Positions 1-8,148 are shown, counted from the first letter of the stretch. The stretch is DNA of 10,859 nt from an uncultured beta proteobacterium (GCA_903920405.1 CAIXMC010000238.1:1-10859); one strand, 5' to 3'. Made by a program: numbers and translations. The notes: a model not told the origin generated them from the sequence alone.

Positions 1-1717
1 CAAACTGAAACTTATCGTCTCCGTGAGCTGTTGCCAATGTGGGTTCAAGGATGGCGGTGACCACTTTCAGACTGTTGGAATTGATGTATTCCAGAAAATC
101 TTTCCCGCCTGCGTCAGGCTGGGCCACTGTGAAAAGTCTGTCATACAGTCTGACTTCAGCGGGGATGCCATCAGCCACAGAAACCCAAGTGACGACACCT
201 TTGACCTTGATGATGTTGCTGCCGGGTGTTCCACTTTTGGTATCTGGCACCAGTTGGGCGTTGATGCAACAAATATGACCCAAGGCATCTTGAGTAGCGC
301 CCGTGCATTCAATCACGTGACCATATTTCAGTCGTACCTGGTTACCTGGAAACAATCTGAAAAAGCCTTTGGGGGCGTTTTCCTGATAATCGCTGCGATC
401 AATCCAGATTTCTTTGCCCATTTTGAAAGAGCGCTGCCCCAGATCAGGGCGCTGCGGGTGCAAAGGCGCACTGCAATGGTCCAGAACATCCAGACCCATC
501 ACATCATCCCAATTGTCAATCACCAGTTTGACAGGATCAAGCACCGCCATGGCACGCGGTGCTGTTTTGTCAAGGGTTTCGCGCAGGCAGCCTTCGAGCG
601 TTTTGTCATCAATCCAACTGTCGCTTTTGGAAACACCAACGCGATCTGAAAAAAGTTGCAAACTCTCGGGTGTGTAACCTCTGCGACGCAAGCCCACAAG
701 GGTGGGCATACGGGGATCATCCCATCCCTGTACATGGCCTTGAGATACAAGCTGCGCGAGTTTTCGTTTGCTGGTCACCACATAAGTCAGATTCAAACGG
801 GCAAACTCATATTGACGGGGTGCAGGGGCGTTGATCAACCCACCTTCTAGCAGGCGTTCCATCAACCAGTCATAAAACGGGCGCTGGTCTTCAAACTCCA
901 GCGTGCAGATGCTGTGCGTGATGTTTTCCAGTGCATCTTCAATGGGATGCGCAAAGGTGTACATAGGGTAAATACACCAACGATCGCCCGTGATGTGGTG
1001 CTTTGCGTGTTTGATGCGGTAAATGACGGGGTCACGAAGGTTGATGTTGGGGTTGGCCATGTCAATTTTTGCCCGCAAGACCCTAGCACCATCGTTATAC
1101 CGACCGGCTCTCATTTGCTCAAAAAGCTGTTGATTTTCTGCGGGTGTGCGTTGCCGGCAAGGGCTGTTGATGCCGTGCGTATTAAAGTCGCCACGGTTGA
1201 TGCGCATTTGCTCGAAACTCTGATCATCCACATACGCATAACCTTCCCTAATCAAGTAGTGTGCAGCTCGGTACATGAAGTCAAAATAATCACTGGCGTG
1301 ATACAAATGGCAAGTCGTGTTGCTGTTCCAGTCAAAACCCAGCCAACGCACGGCATCAATGATGCTGTCAACATACTCGGTATCTTCTTTTTCGGGGTTG
1401 GTATCGTCAAAACGCAAATGGCACACACCTGCATAGTCTTGTGCGAGACCAAAATTCAGGCAAATACTTTTGGCGTGACCAATATGAAGGTAACCATTGG
1501 GTTCAGGGGGAAAGCGCGTTCTTATTTTGGCAGGGTCTGGCAGACCCATGGCGTGGTGGGAAGCGTCTCCGGGAGTGCCTGCCCAACGGCGCTTTGCATA
1601 AGTGCCATTTGCAAGGTCGGATTCAATCACCTGACGTAAAAAATGGCTGGCTTTGGGAGTCTCAGGTGAGCTTTTAATATCAGGAGATGACAAAGTATGG
1701 GGGCGTGGTGAATTCAT
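1..1717 (-). CDS. glnS: Glutaminyl-tRNA synthetase, C-terminus cut by the window edge
   Basis: This cytoplasmic class Ic enzyme charges tRNA-Gln with glutamine using ATP. The frame is open from an ATG at 1717 to the left edge (572 residues visible). Residues 68-84 carry the family signature RFPPEPNGYLHIGHAKS, with HIGH at 78-81. The KMSKS-type loop is VTSKRK at 314-319. Other family blocks are LRFDDTNPEKED (101-112), the LRAKIDM region (214-220), CIYPMYTFAH (248-257) and GWDDPRMPT (331-339); the C-terminal anticodon-binding beta-barrels follow. Against E. coli GlnRS as I remember it (554 residues), there is about 22 extra residues between the N-terminal helix and the HIGH motif, and roughly 35 residues are missing past the edge. 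The start is chosen because the LRQVIESDLANG block sits just inside it. No strong Shine-Dalgarno is visible. It follows selD by 46 bp on the same strand. Identity is essentially certain. Confidence 0.97.
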   Translation of the reverse strand, partial: MNSPRPHTLSSPDIKSSPETPKASHFLRQVIESDLANGTYAKRRWAGTPGDASHHAMGLPDPAKIRTRFPPEPNGYLHIGHAKSICLNFGLAQDYAGVCHLRFDDTNPEKEDTEYVDSIIDAVRWLGFDWNSNTTCHLYHASDYFDFMYRAAHYLIREGYAYVDDQSFEQMRINRGDFNTHGINSPCRQRTPAENQQLFEQMRAGRYNDGARVLRAKIDMANPNINLRDPVIYRIKHAKHHITGDRWCIYPMYTFAHPIEDALENITHSICTLEFEDQRPFYDWLMERLLEGGLINAPAPRQYEFARLNLTYVVTSKRKLAQLVSQGHVQGWDDPRMPTLVGLRRRGYTPESLQLFSDRVGVSKSDSWIDDKTLEGCLRETLDKTAPRAMAVLDPVKLVIDNWDDVMGLDVLDHCSAPLHPQRPDLGQRSFKMGKEIWIDRSDYQENAPKGFFRLFPGNQVRLKYGHVIECTGATQDALGHICCINAQLVPDTKSGTPGSNIIKVKGVVTWVSVADGIPAEVRLYDRLFTVAQPDAGGKDFLEYINSNSLKVVTAILEPTLATAHGDDKFQF

Positions 1718-1763
1718 TGCTCTGATTTTAGAGTTTGTTCAATTGCAATTTGTACATGGATGC
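1718..1763 (-). other. selD-glnS spacer with weak inverted repeats
   Basis: This 46-bp gap holds an exact 10-bp palindrome (AATTGCAATT, 1741-1750). It also holds a small inverted repeat with arms CTCT and AGAG (1720-1733) directly before the glnS start. The AGAG arm is the only purine-rich stretch near the start codon, and it is too close to be a normal ribosome-binding site. A TAAAAT-like hexamer lies within the small inverted repeat, but I see no properly spaced -35 partner. I do not call a promoter or terminator here; read-through from selD is plausible. Confidence 0.35.
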
Positions 1764-2876
1764 TCAAACATGCAACACCAGCCGAGTTTGGCATTCTGAC
1801 GCCAAGACGACGCCAATATCGGCGACATGCTCAAAACCGCAATCCCGAAACACCGCCATGACGGCCTGCGCCGACTGCGCCGAACAACTGACCAACAAGC
1901 CACCACTGGTTTGGGGGTCACTGATCAGTGCCTGATCGCAGGCATCAAAGCCCGATGGCAGGCTGACCTCGTGACCATAAGCCGCCCAATTACGGCCAGA
2001 TGCACCCGTGATGCAACCCTGCTGCACCCAGGCACGCACACCTTCCAGTACAGGCACTTTTGGCCAGTCCAGGTGCAGGGTGCAGTTGGCTGCACGTGCC
2101 ATCTCGAGTGCATGACCTGCCAAGCCAAAGCCCGTGACATCTGTCATGGCATGTACACCCTCAAGCGCTGCCAGACGTGGGCCTGGCGTATTGAGCTGGG
2201 TTGTGACAGCAATCATTTGGGCGTAAGCCGTGGCATCGAGCTTGTTTTTTTTCAAGGCGGCAGACAAAATGCCAATACCTAAAGGCTTGCCCAAAATCAG
2301 TCGGTCGCCCACACGTGCGCTGGCATTGCGCTTGATACGATCGGGGTGTACCAACCCCAGCACTACCAAACCATAAATGGGTTCTACCGAATCAATGGTG
2401 TGTCCGCCCGCAATGGGAATACCGGCCAAGCGGCACATGCAGGCACCCCCTTCCAGAATTTTGCCAATGGTGGCGATGGAGAGCACATGGGTGGGCATAC
2501 CGACCAAGGCCAGGGCCATGATGGGGGTACCCCCCATGGCATAGACATCCGAGATGGCATTGGTTGCAGCGATACGACCAAAATCAAAAGGGTCATCCAC
2601 AATGGGCATAAAGAAGTCTGTGGTGGCAATCAAGGCTTGCTCGTCATTGAGCTGATACACCGCCGCATCGTCTGAAGTTTCAATGCCTACGAGCAACTGC
2701 GGTGGCACAGGCATGGCACACGTTCCACGCAAAATCTCGGACAACACGCCCGGTGCAATTTTGCAGCCACACCCCCCGCCATGTGACAGACTGGTCAAAC
2801 GTGGCTCGGTGGAAGGCAGGACATTTGTCAATGAAGAATCAGGCGACATGGGATGTAGGGTGTTGACAGAATTCAT
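1764..2876 (-). CDS. selD: Selenide, water dikinase (selenophosphate synthetase)
   Basis: SelD makes selenophosphate from selenide and ATP. This is the selenium donor for selenocysteine synthesis and for 2-selenouridine in tRNA. The protein is 370 residues, slightly longer than the E. coli enzyme (about 347) because of an N-terminal extension of about 20 residues. The catalytic loop SHGGGCGCK (31-39) has Cys36 where E. coli has Cys17, and Lys39 matches Lys20, so this is the cysteine form and needs no UGA recoding. Metal and ATP-binding blocks follow: SDDAAVY (68-74), TTDFF (85-89), NAISDVYAMGG (106-116), AGGHTID (156-162), TDVTGFGLAGH (245-255) and DPQTSGGLL (320-328). The ATG at 2876 lacks a clear Shine-Dalgarno; an in-frame ATG at 2849 (residue 10) is an alternative. 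It lies 37 bp after the HDOD gene. No selA, selB, selC or mnmH is in the window, so which selenium pathway it serves cannot be told here. Confidence 0.97.
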   Translation of the reverse strand: MNSVNTLHPMSPDSSLTNVLPSTEPRLTSLSHGGGCGCKIAPGVLSEILRGTCAMPVPPQLLVGIETSDDAAVYQLNDEQALIATTDFFMPIVDDPFDFGRIAATNAISDVYAMGGTPIMALALVGMPTHVLSIATIGKILEGGACMCRLAGIPIAGGHTIDSVEPIYGLVVLGLVHPDRIKRNASARVGDRLILGKPLGIGILSAALKKNKLDATAYAQMIAVTTQLNTPGPRLAALEGVHAMTDVTGFGLAGHALEMARAANCTLHLDWPKVPVLEGVRAWVQQGCITGASGRNWAAYGHEVSLPSGFDACDQALISDPQTSGGLLVSCSAQSAQAVMAVFRDCGFEHVADIGVVLASECQTRLVLHV

Positions 2877-2913
2877 AAATTGAAATGATGAGGCAGTGCA
2901 TCCTGCGTGAATA

Positions 2914-3744
2914 TCAATGGATCAAGTCTTGCAACGCTGGGCACAAGCTTTGCAGGGGTGGTAGGGCCAATTCAACAGCGCTATTGGGCAGCCCCAGTTT
3001 TTTTGCAACATCAACAGGCCAACTGTCGTTTGTGGTCTGGGGTGACAAGTCGTTGGCCCAAGCCAGCCATGCAGACAGGTGAATCAGGGCTGCCAGGGTG
3101 GCCACATCGGCATCCATCGAATGAGTCAAGGGATCGGACGCACCTGCCAGGACTTGCTCAAAAAGCTTTGGGAATTGCCAGCGCCTCGTCAGCTCGGCAC
3201 TGACATCGGTATAGGCGTAGCCAAAGGTCTGGCGCTCCAAAATCAGCCTTTGGGGGACTTGCGGACTGACTTGTTCGTCCAGATCAAGCATGGCCTCTGG
3301 TTGAACGATGCGCATGACCAATTGACCAATGCCATGCAGTAGTCCCAAAGCATAGGCCAGACCGGCATCTACACCAACCAGTAATGCAAGCTGGCGCGCT
3401 GCAGTGGCAGTATAAAGATTGTGTTGCCACATGGGTTGCAGCAGCGTGGCTGGAAGTTGCTTGAAGCAGTGGACCAAACCGATGCTGATGACCAAAGTGC
3501 GCACATTGACCAGTCCCATCAATTGCACGGCTTGTTGTGCAGTTTTGATGCGCTGGGGCATTTGGAAGCGGGCTGAATTGGCCACTTGCAACAGCCGCGC
3601 ATAGAGCACGGGGTCGCTTTCAATCAACTCTATAAGCTCATTGGCTTGCCGTCCATCTTGTTGAAAGTGAGCCAAAACTTCTTGCACCACATGTGGGGCA
3701 GGTGGCAGCGTGTTGAAATGGTCAAAAAGTACGTCGATATTCAT
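2914..3744 (-). CDS. HDOD-domain signalling protein
   Basis: This 276-residue cytoplasmic protein consists almost wholly of an HDOD domain (about residues 8-210), a helical relative of HD phosphohydrolases found in bacterial signalling proteins and often without known enzymatic activity. Visible family traits are DPVLYARLLQVANSARF (44-60), the KTAQQAVQLMGLVNVRTL segment (67-84), GLLHGIGQLV (134-143) and the AELTRRWQFP helix (183-192). The normal His-Asp dyad reads His137-Gly138, so HD-type metal catalysis is unlikely. There is no receiver, GGDEF, EAL or DNA-binding domain. The start at 3744 is chosen because its ATG overlaps the kinase stop codon as ATGA and has an AGGAG site 7 bases upstream. 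A longer open frame reaches 3903, but its extra 53 residues only shadow the kinase gene. The overlap implies coupled translation with the kinase. The exact role is unknown. Confidence 0.9.
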   Translation of the reverse strand: MNIDVLFDHFNTLPPAPHVVQEVLAHFQQDGRQANELIELIESDPVLYARLLQVANSARFQMPQRIKTAQQAVQLMGLVNVRTLVISIGLVHCFKQLPATLLQPMWQHNLYTATAARQLALLVGVDAGLAYALGLLHGIGQLVMRIVQPEAMLDLDEQVSPQVPQRLILERQTFGYAYTDVSAELTRRWQFPKLFEQVLAGASDPLTHSMDADVATLAALIHLSAWLAWANDLSPQTTNDSWPVDVAKKLGLPNSAVELALPPLQSLCPALQDLIH

Positions 3745-6700
3745 GCACTGACTCCTGAGTCTGTTGAGTCTGTTGAGTTCAAGACAGCAAGGTGATCTTT
3801 GATGTAGCCATTCACTGCATCCAAGGCAGAGGGCAGGTCTTGTGCCATGGACGCGCAAATTCTTCGGTCTTGCGGCCGGCTGGCAGATTCCAGGGATTGG
3901 CACAGTTCACCCAACGCCAATGCACCGACGCTGCGAGCGGCCGATTTCAGTGTATGGGCTTGAAGGTTCAGTGTAGCGAAATCACCTTCTTCAGCGGCAC
4001 TGGCAATGGCATCGCGTTGCTGAGGGGCGTTGTCTAAAAACCGTTTCAACAAGCGCCTGTGTGTGCTGGGATTGTGACCCACCAACTCACCCAAGGTCTG
4101 GCTGTTCCATATATCAAAATGGCCTGTAGCCCGCTCTGGCTCTGCGTTAGTAGCTATCAATGTTGTAGTATTTTCACCCTCTATGACAGGAAGGGGAAGC
4201 CAACGTGCCAACATGCCGCGCAATTCGAGGGTTCGCAAAGGTTTGCTTAAGTAGTCGTCCATGCCATGCGCTTTGCACCGCGCAGCTTCTCCGTGCATGG
4301 CATTGGCTGTAACGGCAATGATGGGCAGATGAGTGCCTGGGGGTTCATCTTGCCGAATGGCGGTCGTCAGCTCAAAACCATCCATTTTGGGCATGTGACA
4401 GTCCGTCAAAAGCAGCGCATAACGGCCTTTTCGCCACATGGTCAGTGCCATGTCACCATCCGAGGCCACCTCACACGCATAGCCCAACAGATGCAGTTGT
4501 GCTTGCATCACATCGCGGTTGGTCTCGTTGTCCTCGGCCATCAAAATCAGTGTACCGTTTTGTGCAGCTTCCTCCACGCTGGGGGCGATACGTTGCATAA
4601 ACACAGGGCTGTCGTGGGCGGTTTGAATCAGGGTGCTTAAACGTCCACTGGCCACAGCGACACCCCTCAGCAAGTCGGAGGAAAGCAGTGGACGTGCAAG
4701 CACTTCAATCACACCAGCATCTGTGCTGGATCGCCCTCTGCGCACCAGACGCACCACACGCACCCTGTGCGGTCTGTATTCACTCGTCCATGTCTTTTGC
4801 AAATCAGAATCATCTGATGCGGCTTGGGTTACACCCAGCAACAAAACGGTGTCACGAGGTGACTGCGCCATGCACTGGTGCGCTGCGCTGATGTTTGACA
4901 CTGCCACGACTTGCGCACCCGCAGCACCCAGGTACATCTGAAACATCGTCATGTCTGCCATGGAAGGCGTGACTGCCAGCACATGCACACCGTGCAAATC
5001 AGGCAAATCGGGCGGCAAGTAGTCCGCAGGAGGTATTGCGATTTGCAGGGGAAGCTCAACGGTAAATTCCGATCCCATGCCCACAGTGCTTTGCACGGTA
5101 ATGCTGCCATGCAGCATATCAATCAGACGGCGGGTGATGGACAACCCCAGACCGGTGCCGCCAAACCGGCGCATGGTGCTCGAATCTGCCTGCGTAAAGG
5201 GTTGGTACAGTTTGCCCAAAACTTCCGGACTCATGCCGATGCCGTTGTCAATCACGCTCAAGCGCATGCAGGCCGTACCGTCAACCTGAGTGACAGGTTG
5301 CACATGAAGCATGGCATGTCCCGCTCCGTCAGATACAAATTTAAGGGCGTTACCCAGCAGGTTGTGCAAAATTTGACGCAGCCGCGTGGGGTCAGAAATG
5401 ATCCACTCCGGCAAAGTGGGGTCAATGAACAGGGAAACTTCTGCCTCTTTGTGGCTGGCCACGTTTTGCATGAGCAAAGCAGCGTTTTCAATCACATCAC
5501 GCAGGCGCGTGGGGACTTGTTCAATGTCTAGTTTGCCTGCCTCGATTTTTGAAAAATCAAGAATGTCATTGAGAATGGAGAGCAAGGCAACAGATGAACT
5601 GTTGATGGTGGCCAACATTCGCCTTTGTTCAGAGCTAAGTCTGGTTTGCTCAATCAGATCAACCATGCCCATGATGCCGTTCATGGGGGTGCGAATTTCA
5701 TGACTCATGTTGGCCAAAAATTCGGATTTTGAACGGCTGGCTGCATCGGCCTGCAAGCGCGCACTGTTCAGCTCTGCGGTGCGCAATTCGACAAGATTTT
5801 CAAGATGGTGGCGATGCTGATCCAGCTCTTGCCCCATGCGTTGTTTCTCGGTAATGTCCTGTTTGACCGCTACATAGTGGGTGATGATGCCCTCTGTATT
5901 GCGCAAAGGCGAGATGATGACCCATTCGATGTAAATGCTGCCGTCTTTGCGGCGATTGGTCAACTGGCCACTCCAGTTGTGGCCATCCGTCAGGGCTTTC
6001 CACATGCCACTGAAGGTAGCAGCAGGGGTCTGCCCTGAGTTGAGTATGCGCGGGTTTTGTCCCACAGCTTCTTCGCGGCTGTAGCCGGTATTCTGAATAA
6101 ATGCCTCGTTAACATACTCGATGTTGCCTTTGGTGTCAGTGACTACCAGGCTCTCGGGGCTTTGTTCGGCAATCCGCGATAACTTTCGCAACTGTTCCTT
6201 GGCTTGTTTGCGTTGGGTGACATCTTCATAGATGCCCATCACACCAAAAATGGCACCTGTTTGGTTTTTTAGAGGAATTTTGGAAGTGCGCAGCCAGATG
6301 ATTCGTCCATCAGGTGTGGGTTGAGACTCGTCATAAAACAGTTTTCCAATACCGGACTCCATCACGCTGCGGTCGTCTTTTCGATAAAAATCGGCCTGCG
6401 TTTTCCATCCCATTTGAAAATCGTCTTTGCCAATGATGTCGGACGGATGCTCGAAGCCGGCATCACGGGCAAATTCGGTGTTGCAACCCAGGTAATTGAG
6501 TTCCCTGTCTTTCCAGAAAACACGCATGGGGATGGTGTCTAGCACTGTCATTAGCAGTGTGCGTGCATCAGAGAGTGCAGTCTCGGCCAGTTTGCGCTCA
6601 GTGATGTCTTGCATCGTACCTATGGAACGCAGAATTTTGCCACCATCATCAAATTCAGAGCGGCAGCGCTGATGAACCCACTTGATACGTCCATCGGCCA

Positions 6701-8096
6701 TGCGCAGACGGTGCTCAATTTGATACGGGGTTTGGGTGAGCAAAGATGTGGTGTAGGCCTGGTTAACGGCCGCTCTGTCATCTGGATGAATGGCATTGAA
6801 AAAGTTGTCGTAGCTGGGATTAAATGGCTGCAAATCAAGCTCGAACAGGCGATAAATTTCATTGCTCCAAAGCAGTTCACCAGAGCGAAGGTCAAGCGTC
6901 CAACTGCCCAGTTGGGAAATTTGCTGTGCTTCATTCAAACGCTCAGACAGTTCGTGTGTGATTTTCTCGCTGACTGTCAAAAACTCTTCGTGCTGTTCGA
7001 GTGTGATGAGCATGTCGTTAAAAATGTGAATAAGCTGGCCTACTTCATCTTCGCTGGTTTGCGGCAAGGCTTGCAAAGGTTGTTTGGACTCAGCATGACT
7101 GACAAGTGCCTGAAAAGCACGGTGAACAGGTTGAAGCTGGCGGCGTAACAACCACCAGGTGAGCGTGCCTGCCAGCAAGGACGCTGTGAGTGTGGCCCAT
7201 GCAATATTTCGCACGAGGTTTTTAACTGGCGCAAAGGCTTCATCGGTGGGCAGAGAGGCCACAATGATCCAGTCTGCCACCGGAATGCGCCTGGCTGAGG
7301 CCAGTACTTCAATGCCGTGAAGATTGAACACAATGGCAGATCCTTCAAAGCCTTGCACAAAGCGGTCAATACCCGGATTGATTCCTGTTTTGGGCAGTGC
7401 CATAAGGGTATCTTGCTTGTTGGTGGCAGACACCACTGTGCGCCACTGATTGGCAATCAGCATGTAACTGCCGGTCTTGCCGTAGCTAGCCGAGATGATT
7501 TGATCCAGAAAGTTGGTTTTTCCAAGGTCAATCACCCCGACCAGGCATCCAATCACCTGACCTTGTGCATGGCGGATAGGCACAGCTATTGATACCACGG
7601 GTGACCGTAGCTGCTTGCCTGTCACGGGTTGGCTGATGGCACTGCGACCTTTGTGCAGTGCTGTTGCTACGTGGTCGCGATCCAAATAATTAACACCCAT
7701 GCGTTGGGCTGCAATAGGAAACGAAGCCACAGCGGTGCCGGTTGCCCCCGTCACAAAAAAACCACCGTTAAAAATAGGATGCATGGACACTCGGTCATTC
7801 AAAAATGTCTGCAAGGCCGCAGGGTTGCTCATCGAACCAACCGGAATATGCTGGGCAACGGTTTCCAGTGTGGCCAGTCGCTCAGTGAGTGAGCGATGAA
7901 TGTCACTGGCAAGTAATGACGCGGTGGCAAATTGTTGCTCACTGAGCAATTTTTCAACATCACTGTGCAGAATGCGGCTGGCAAAAAATGACAGTGACCA
8001 GATACTGAACAAAAAAGCAGTGAGTGTCAGCACGGTAATACGGGTCTGCAGCGAACGCCACGACCAAGGGCTGACAGGATTCAAGTGATGGTTCAT
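3741..8096 (-). CDS. Hybrid sensor histidine kinase (Cache-HAMP-PAS3-HK-pseudoREC-REC-Hpt)
   Basis: This 1451-residue inner-membrane kinase is built for an internal phosphorelay. From the N-terminus there is a TM helix (about 20-41) and an extracytoplasmic Cache-like sensor (about 42-290, with the GVNYLDRDHV and SIAVPI blocks). TM2 (about 294-317) and HAMP (about 318-371) follow. Three PAS domains come next (about 390-500, 508-630, 637-752), the first two ending DITERK and DVTQRK, then a coiled coil to about 790. In the HisKA domain SHEIRTP carries phosphoacceptor His799. The ATPase domain has Asn912/Asn916, DNGIG (950-954) and GGTGLGL (979-985). A receiver-like domain without acidic residues (1035-1141) precedes a complete receiver with Asp1189, phosphoacceptor Asp1232, Thr1263 and Lys1285. 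The Hpt domain has His1381 in AHTLKSAAR. The ATG at 8096 is chosen because it leaves a short basic tail before TM1. The frame is open to an ATG at 8207, but the 37 extra codons read through inverted repeats. Neither start has a good Shine-Dalgarno. The signal sensed and the final response regulator are unknown. Confidence 0.93.
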   Translation of the reverse strand: MNHHLNPVSPWSWRSLQTRITVLTLTAFLFSIWSLSFFASRILHSDVEKLLSEQQFATASLLASDIHRSLTERLATLETVAQHIPVGSMSNPAALQTFLNDRVSMHPIFNGGFFVTGATGTAVASFPIAAQRMGVNYLDRDHVATALHKGRSAISQPVTGKQLRSPVVSIAVPIRHAQGQVIGCLVGVIDLGKTNFLDQIISASYGKTGSYMLIANQWRTVVSATNKQDTLMALPKTGINPGIDRFVQGFEGSAIVFNLHGIEVLASARRIPVADWIIVASLPTDEAFAPVKNLVRNIAWATLTASLLAGTLTWWLLRRQLQPVHRAFQALVSHAESKQPLQALPQTSEDEVGQLIHIFNDMLITLEQHEEFLTVSEKITHELSERLNEAQQISQLGSWTLDLRSGELLWSNEIYRLFELDLQPFNPSYDNFFNAIHPDDRAAVNQAYTTSLLTQTPYQIEHRLRMADGRIKWVHQRCRSEFDDGGKILRSIGTMQDITERKLAETALSDARTLLMTVLDTIPMRVFWKDRELNYLGCNTEFARDAGFEHPSDIIGKDDFQMGWKTQADFYRKDDRSVMESGIGKLFYDESQPTPDGRIIWLRTSKIPLKNQTGAIFGVMGIYEDVTQRKQAKEQLRKLSRIAEQSPESLVVTDTKGNIEYVNEAFIQNTGYSREEAVGQNPRILNSGQTPAATFSGMWKALTDGHNWSGQLTNRRKDGSIYIEWVIISPLRNTEGIITHYVAVKQDITEKQRMGQELDQHRHHLENLVELRTAELNSARLQADAASRSKSEFLANMSHEIRTPMNGIMGMVDLIEQTRLSSEQRRMLATINSSSVALLSILNDILDFSKIEAGKLDIEQVPTRLRDVIENAALLMQNVASHKEAEVSLFIDPTLPEWIISDPTRLRQILHNLLGNALKFVSDGAGHAMLHVQPVTQVDGTACMRLSVIDNGIGMSPEVLGKLYQPFTQADSSTMRRFGGTGLGLSITRRLIDMLHGSITVQSTVGMGSEFTVELPLQIAIPPADYLPPDLPDLHGVHVLAVTPSMADMTMFQMYLGAAGAQVVAVSNISAAHQCMAQSPRDTVLLLGVTQAASDDSDLQKTWTSEYRPHRVRVVRLVRRGRSSTDAGVIEVLARPLLSSDLLRGVAVASGRLSTLIQTAHDSPVFMQRIAPSVEEAAQNGTLILMAEDNETNRDVMQAQLHLLGYACEVASDGDMALTMWRKGRYALLLTDCHMPKMDGFELTTAIRQDEPPGTHLPIIAVTANAMHGEAARCKAHGMDDYLSKPLRTLELRGMLARWLPLPVIEGENTTTLIATNAEPERATGHFDIWNSQTLGELVGHNPSTHRRLLKRFLDNAPQQRDAIASAAEEGDFATLNLQAHTLKSAARSVGALALGELCQSLESASRPQDRRICASMAQDLPSALDAVNGYIKDHLAVLNSTDSTDSGVSA
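3752..3756 (-). promoter_or_regulatory. Ribosome-binding site of the HDOD gene
   Basis: AGGAG on the minus strand lies 7 bases before the ATG at 3744, inside the last codons of the kinase gene. It is the strongest Shine-Dalgarno in this part of the window, and it decides the HDOD start in favour of 3744 over upstream in-frame codons. Confidence 0.8.
3757..3778 (-). repeat. Short 9-bp tandem repeat at the end of the kinase gene
   Basis: Two and a half copies of the 9-bp unit gagtctgtt (plus-strand reading) encode the Ser-Thr-Asp repeats near the kinase C-terminus. The repeat sits next to the HDOD ribosome-binding site. Each full copy contains GACTC on the minus strand, complementary to GAGTC at 3750-3754, which overlaps that site. 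Confidence 0.8.
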
Positions 8097-8120
8097 GCAA
8101 CAATCAATCTTAAGGAGCGG

Positions 8121-8133
8121 GGGCAAGATGCCC
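8121..8133. repeat. Inverted repeat (5-bp stem, 3-base loop)
   Basis: GGGCA (8121-8125) and TGCCC (8129-8133) are exact complements around a 3-base loop. In minus-strand RNA this would be a small GC-rich hairpin about 25 bases before the preferred kinase start at 8096. Confidence 0.7.
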
Positions 8134-8148
8134 TCGGTCCCAGGGGTG

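Noticed and set aside
914..1639. Plus-strand open frame of 241 codons opposite glnS
   Set aside because: It is antisense to conserved GlnRS blocks including HIGH, with no family features of its own.
1720..1740. Possible terminator after selD (CTCT/AGAG stem near a T-rich stretch)
   Set aside because: The stem is only 4 bp and AT-rich. The T-rich side lies in the plus-strand direction, opposite to the direction in which selD is transcribed.
2862..2895. TTGACA on the plus strand near the selD start, suggesting a promoter
   Set aside because: No acceptable -10 box follows at about 17 bases, and no plus-strand gene lies downstream.
4911..5531. Plus-strand open frame of 206 codons opposite the kinase ATPase domain
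   Set aside because: The opposite strand encodes intact N, G1 and G2 boxes of the kinase. The plus-strand product is His/Gln/Arg-rich without a domain.
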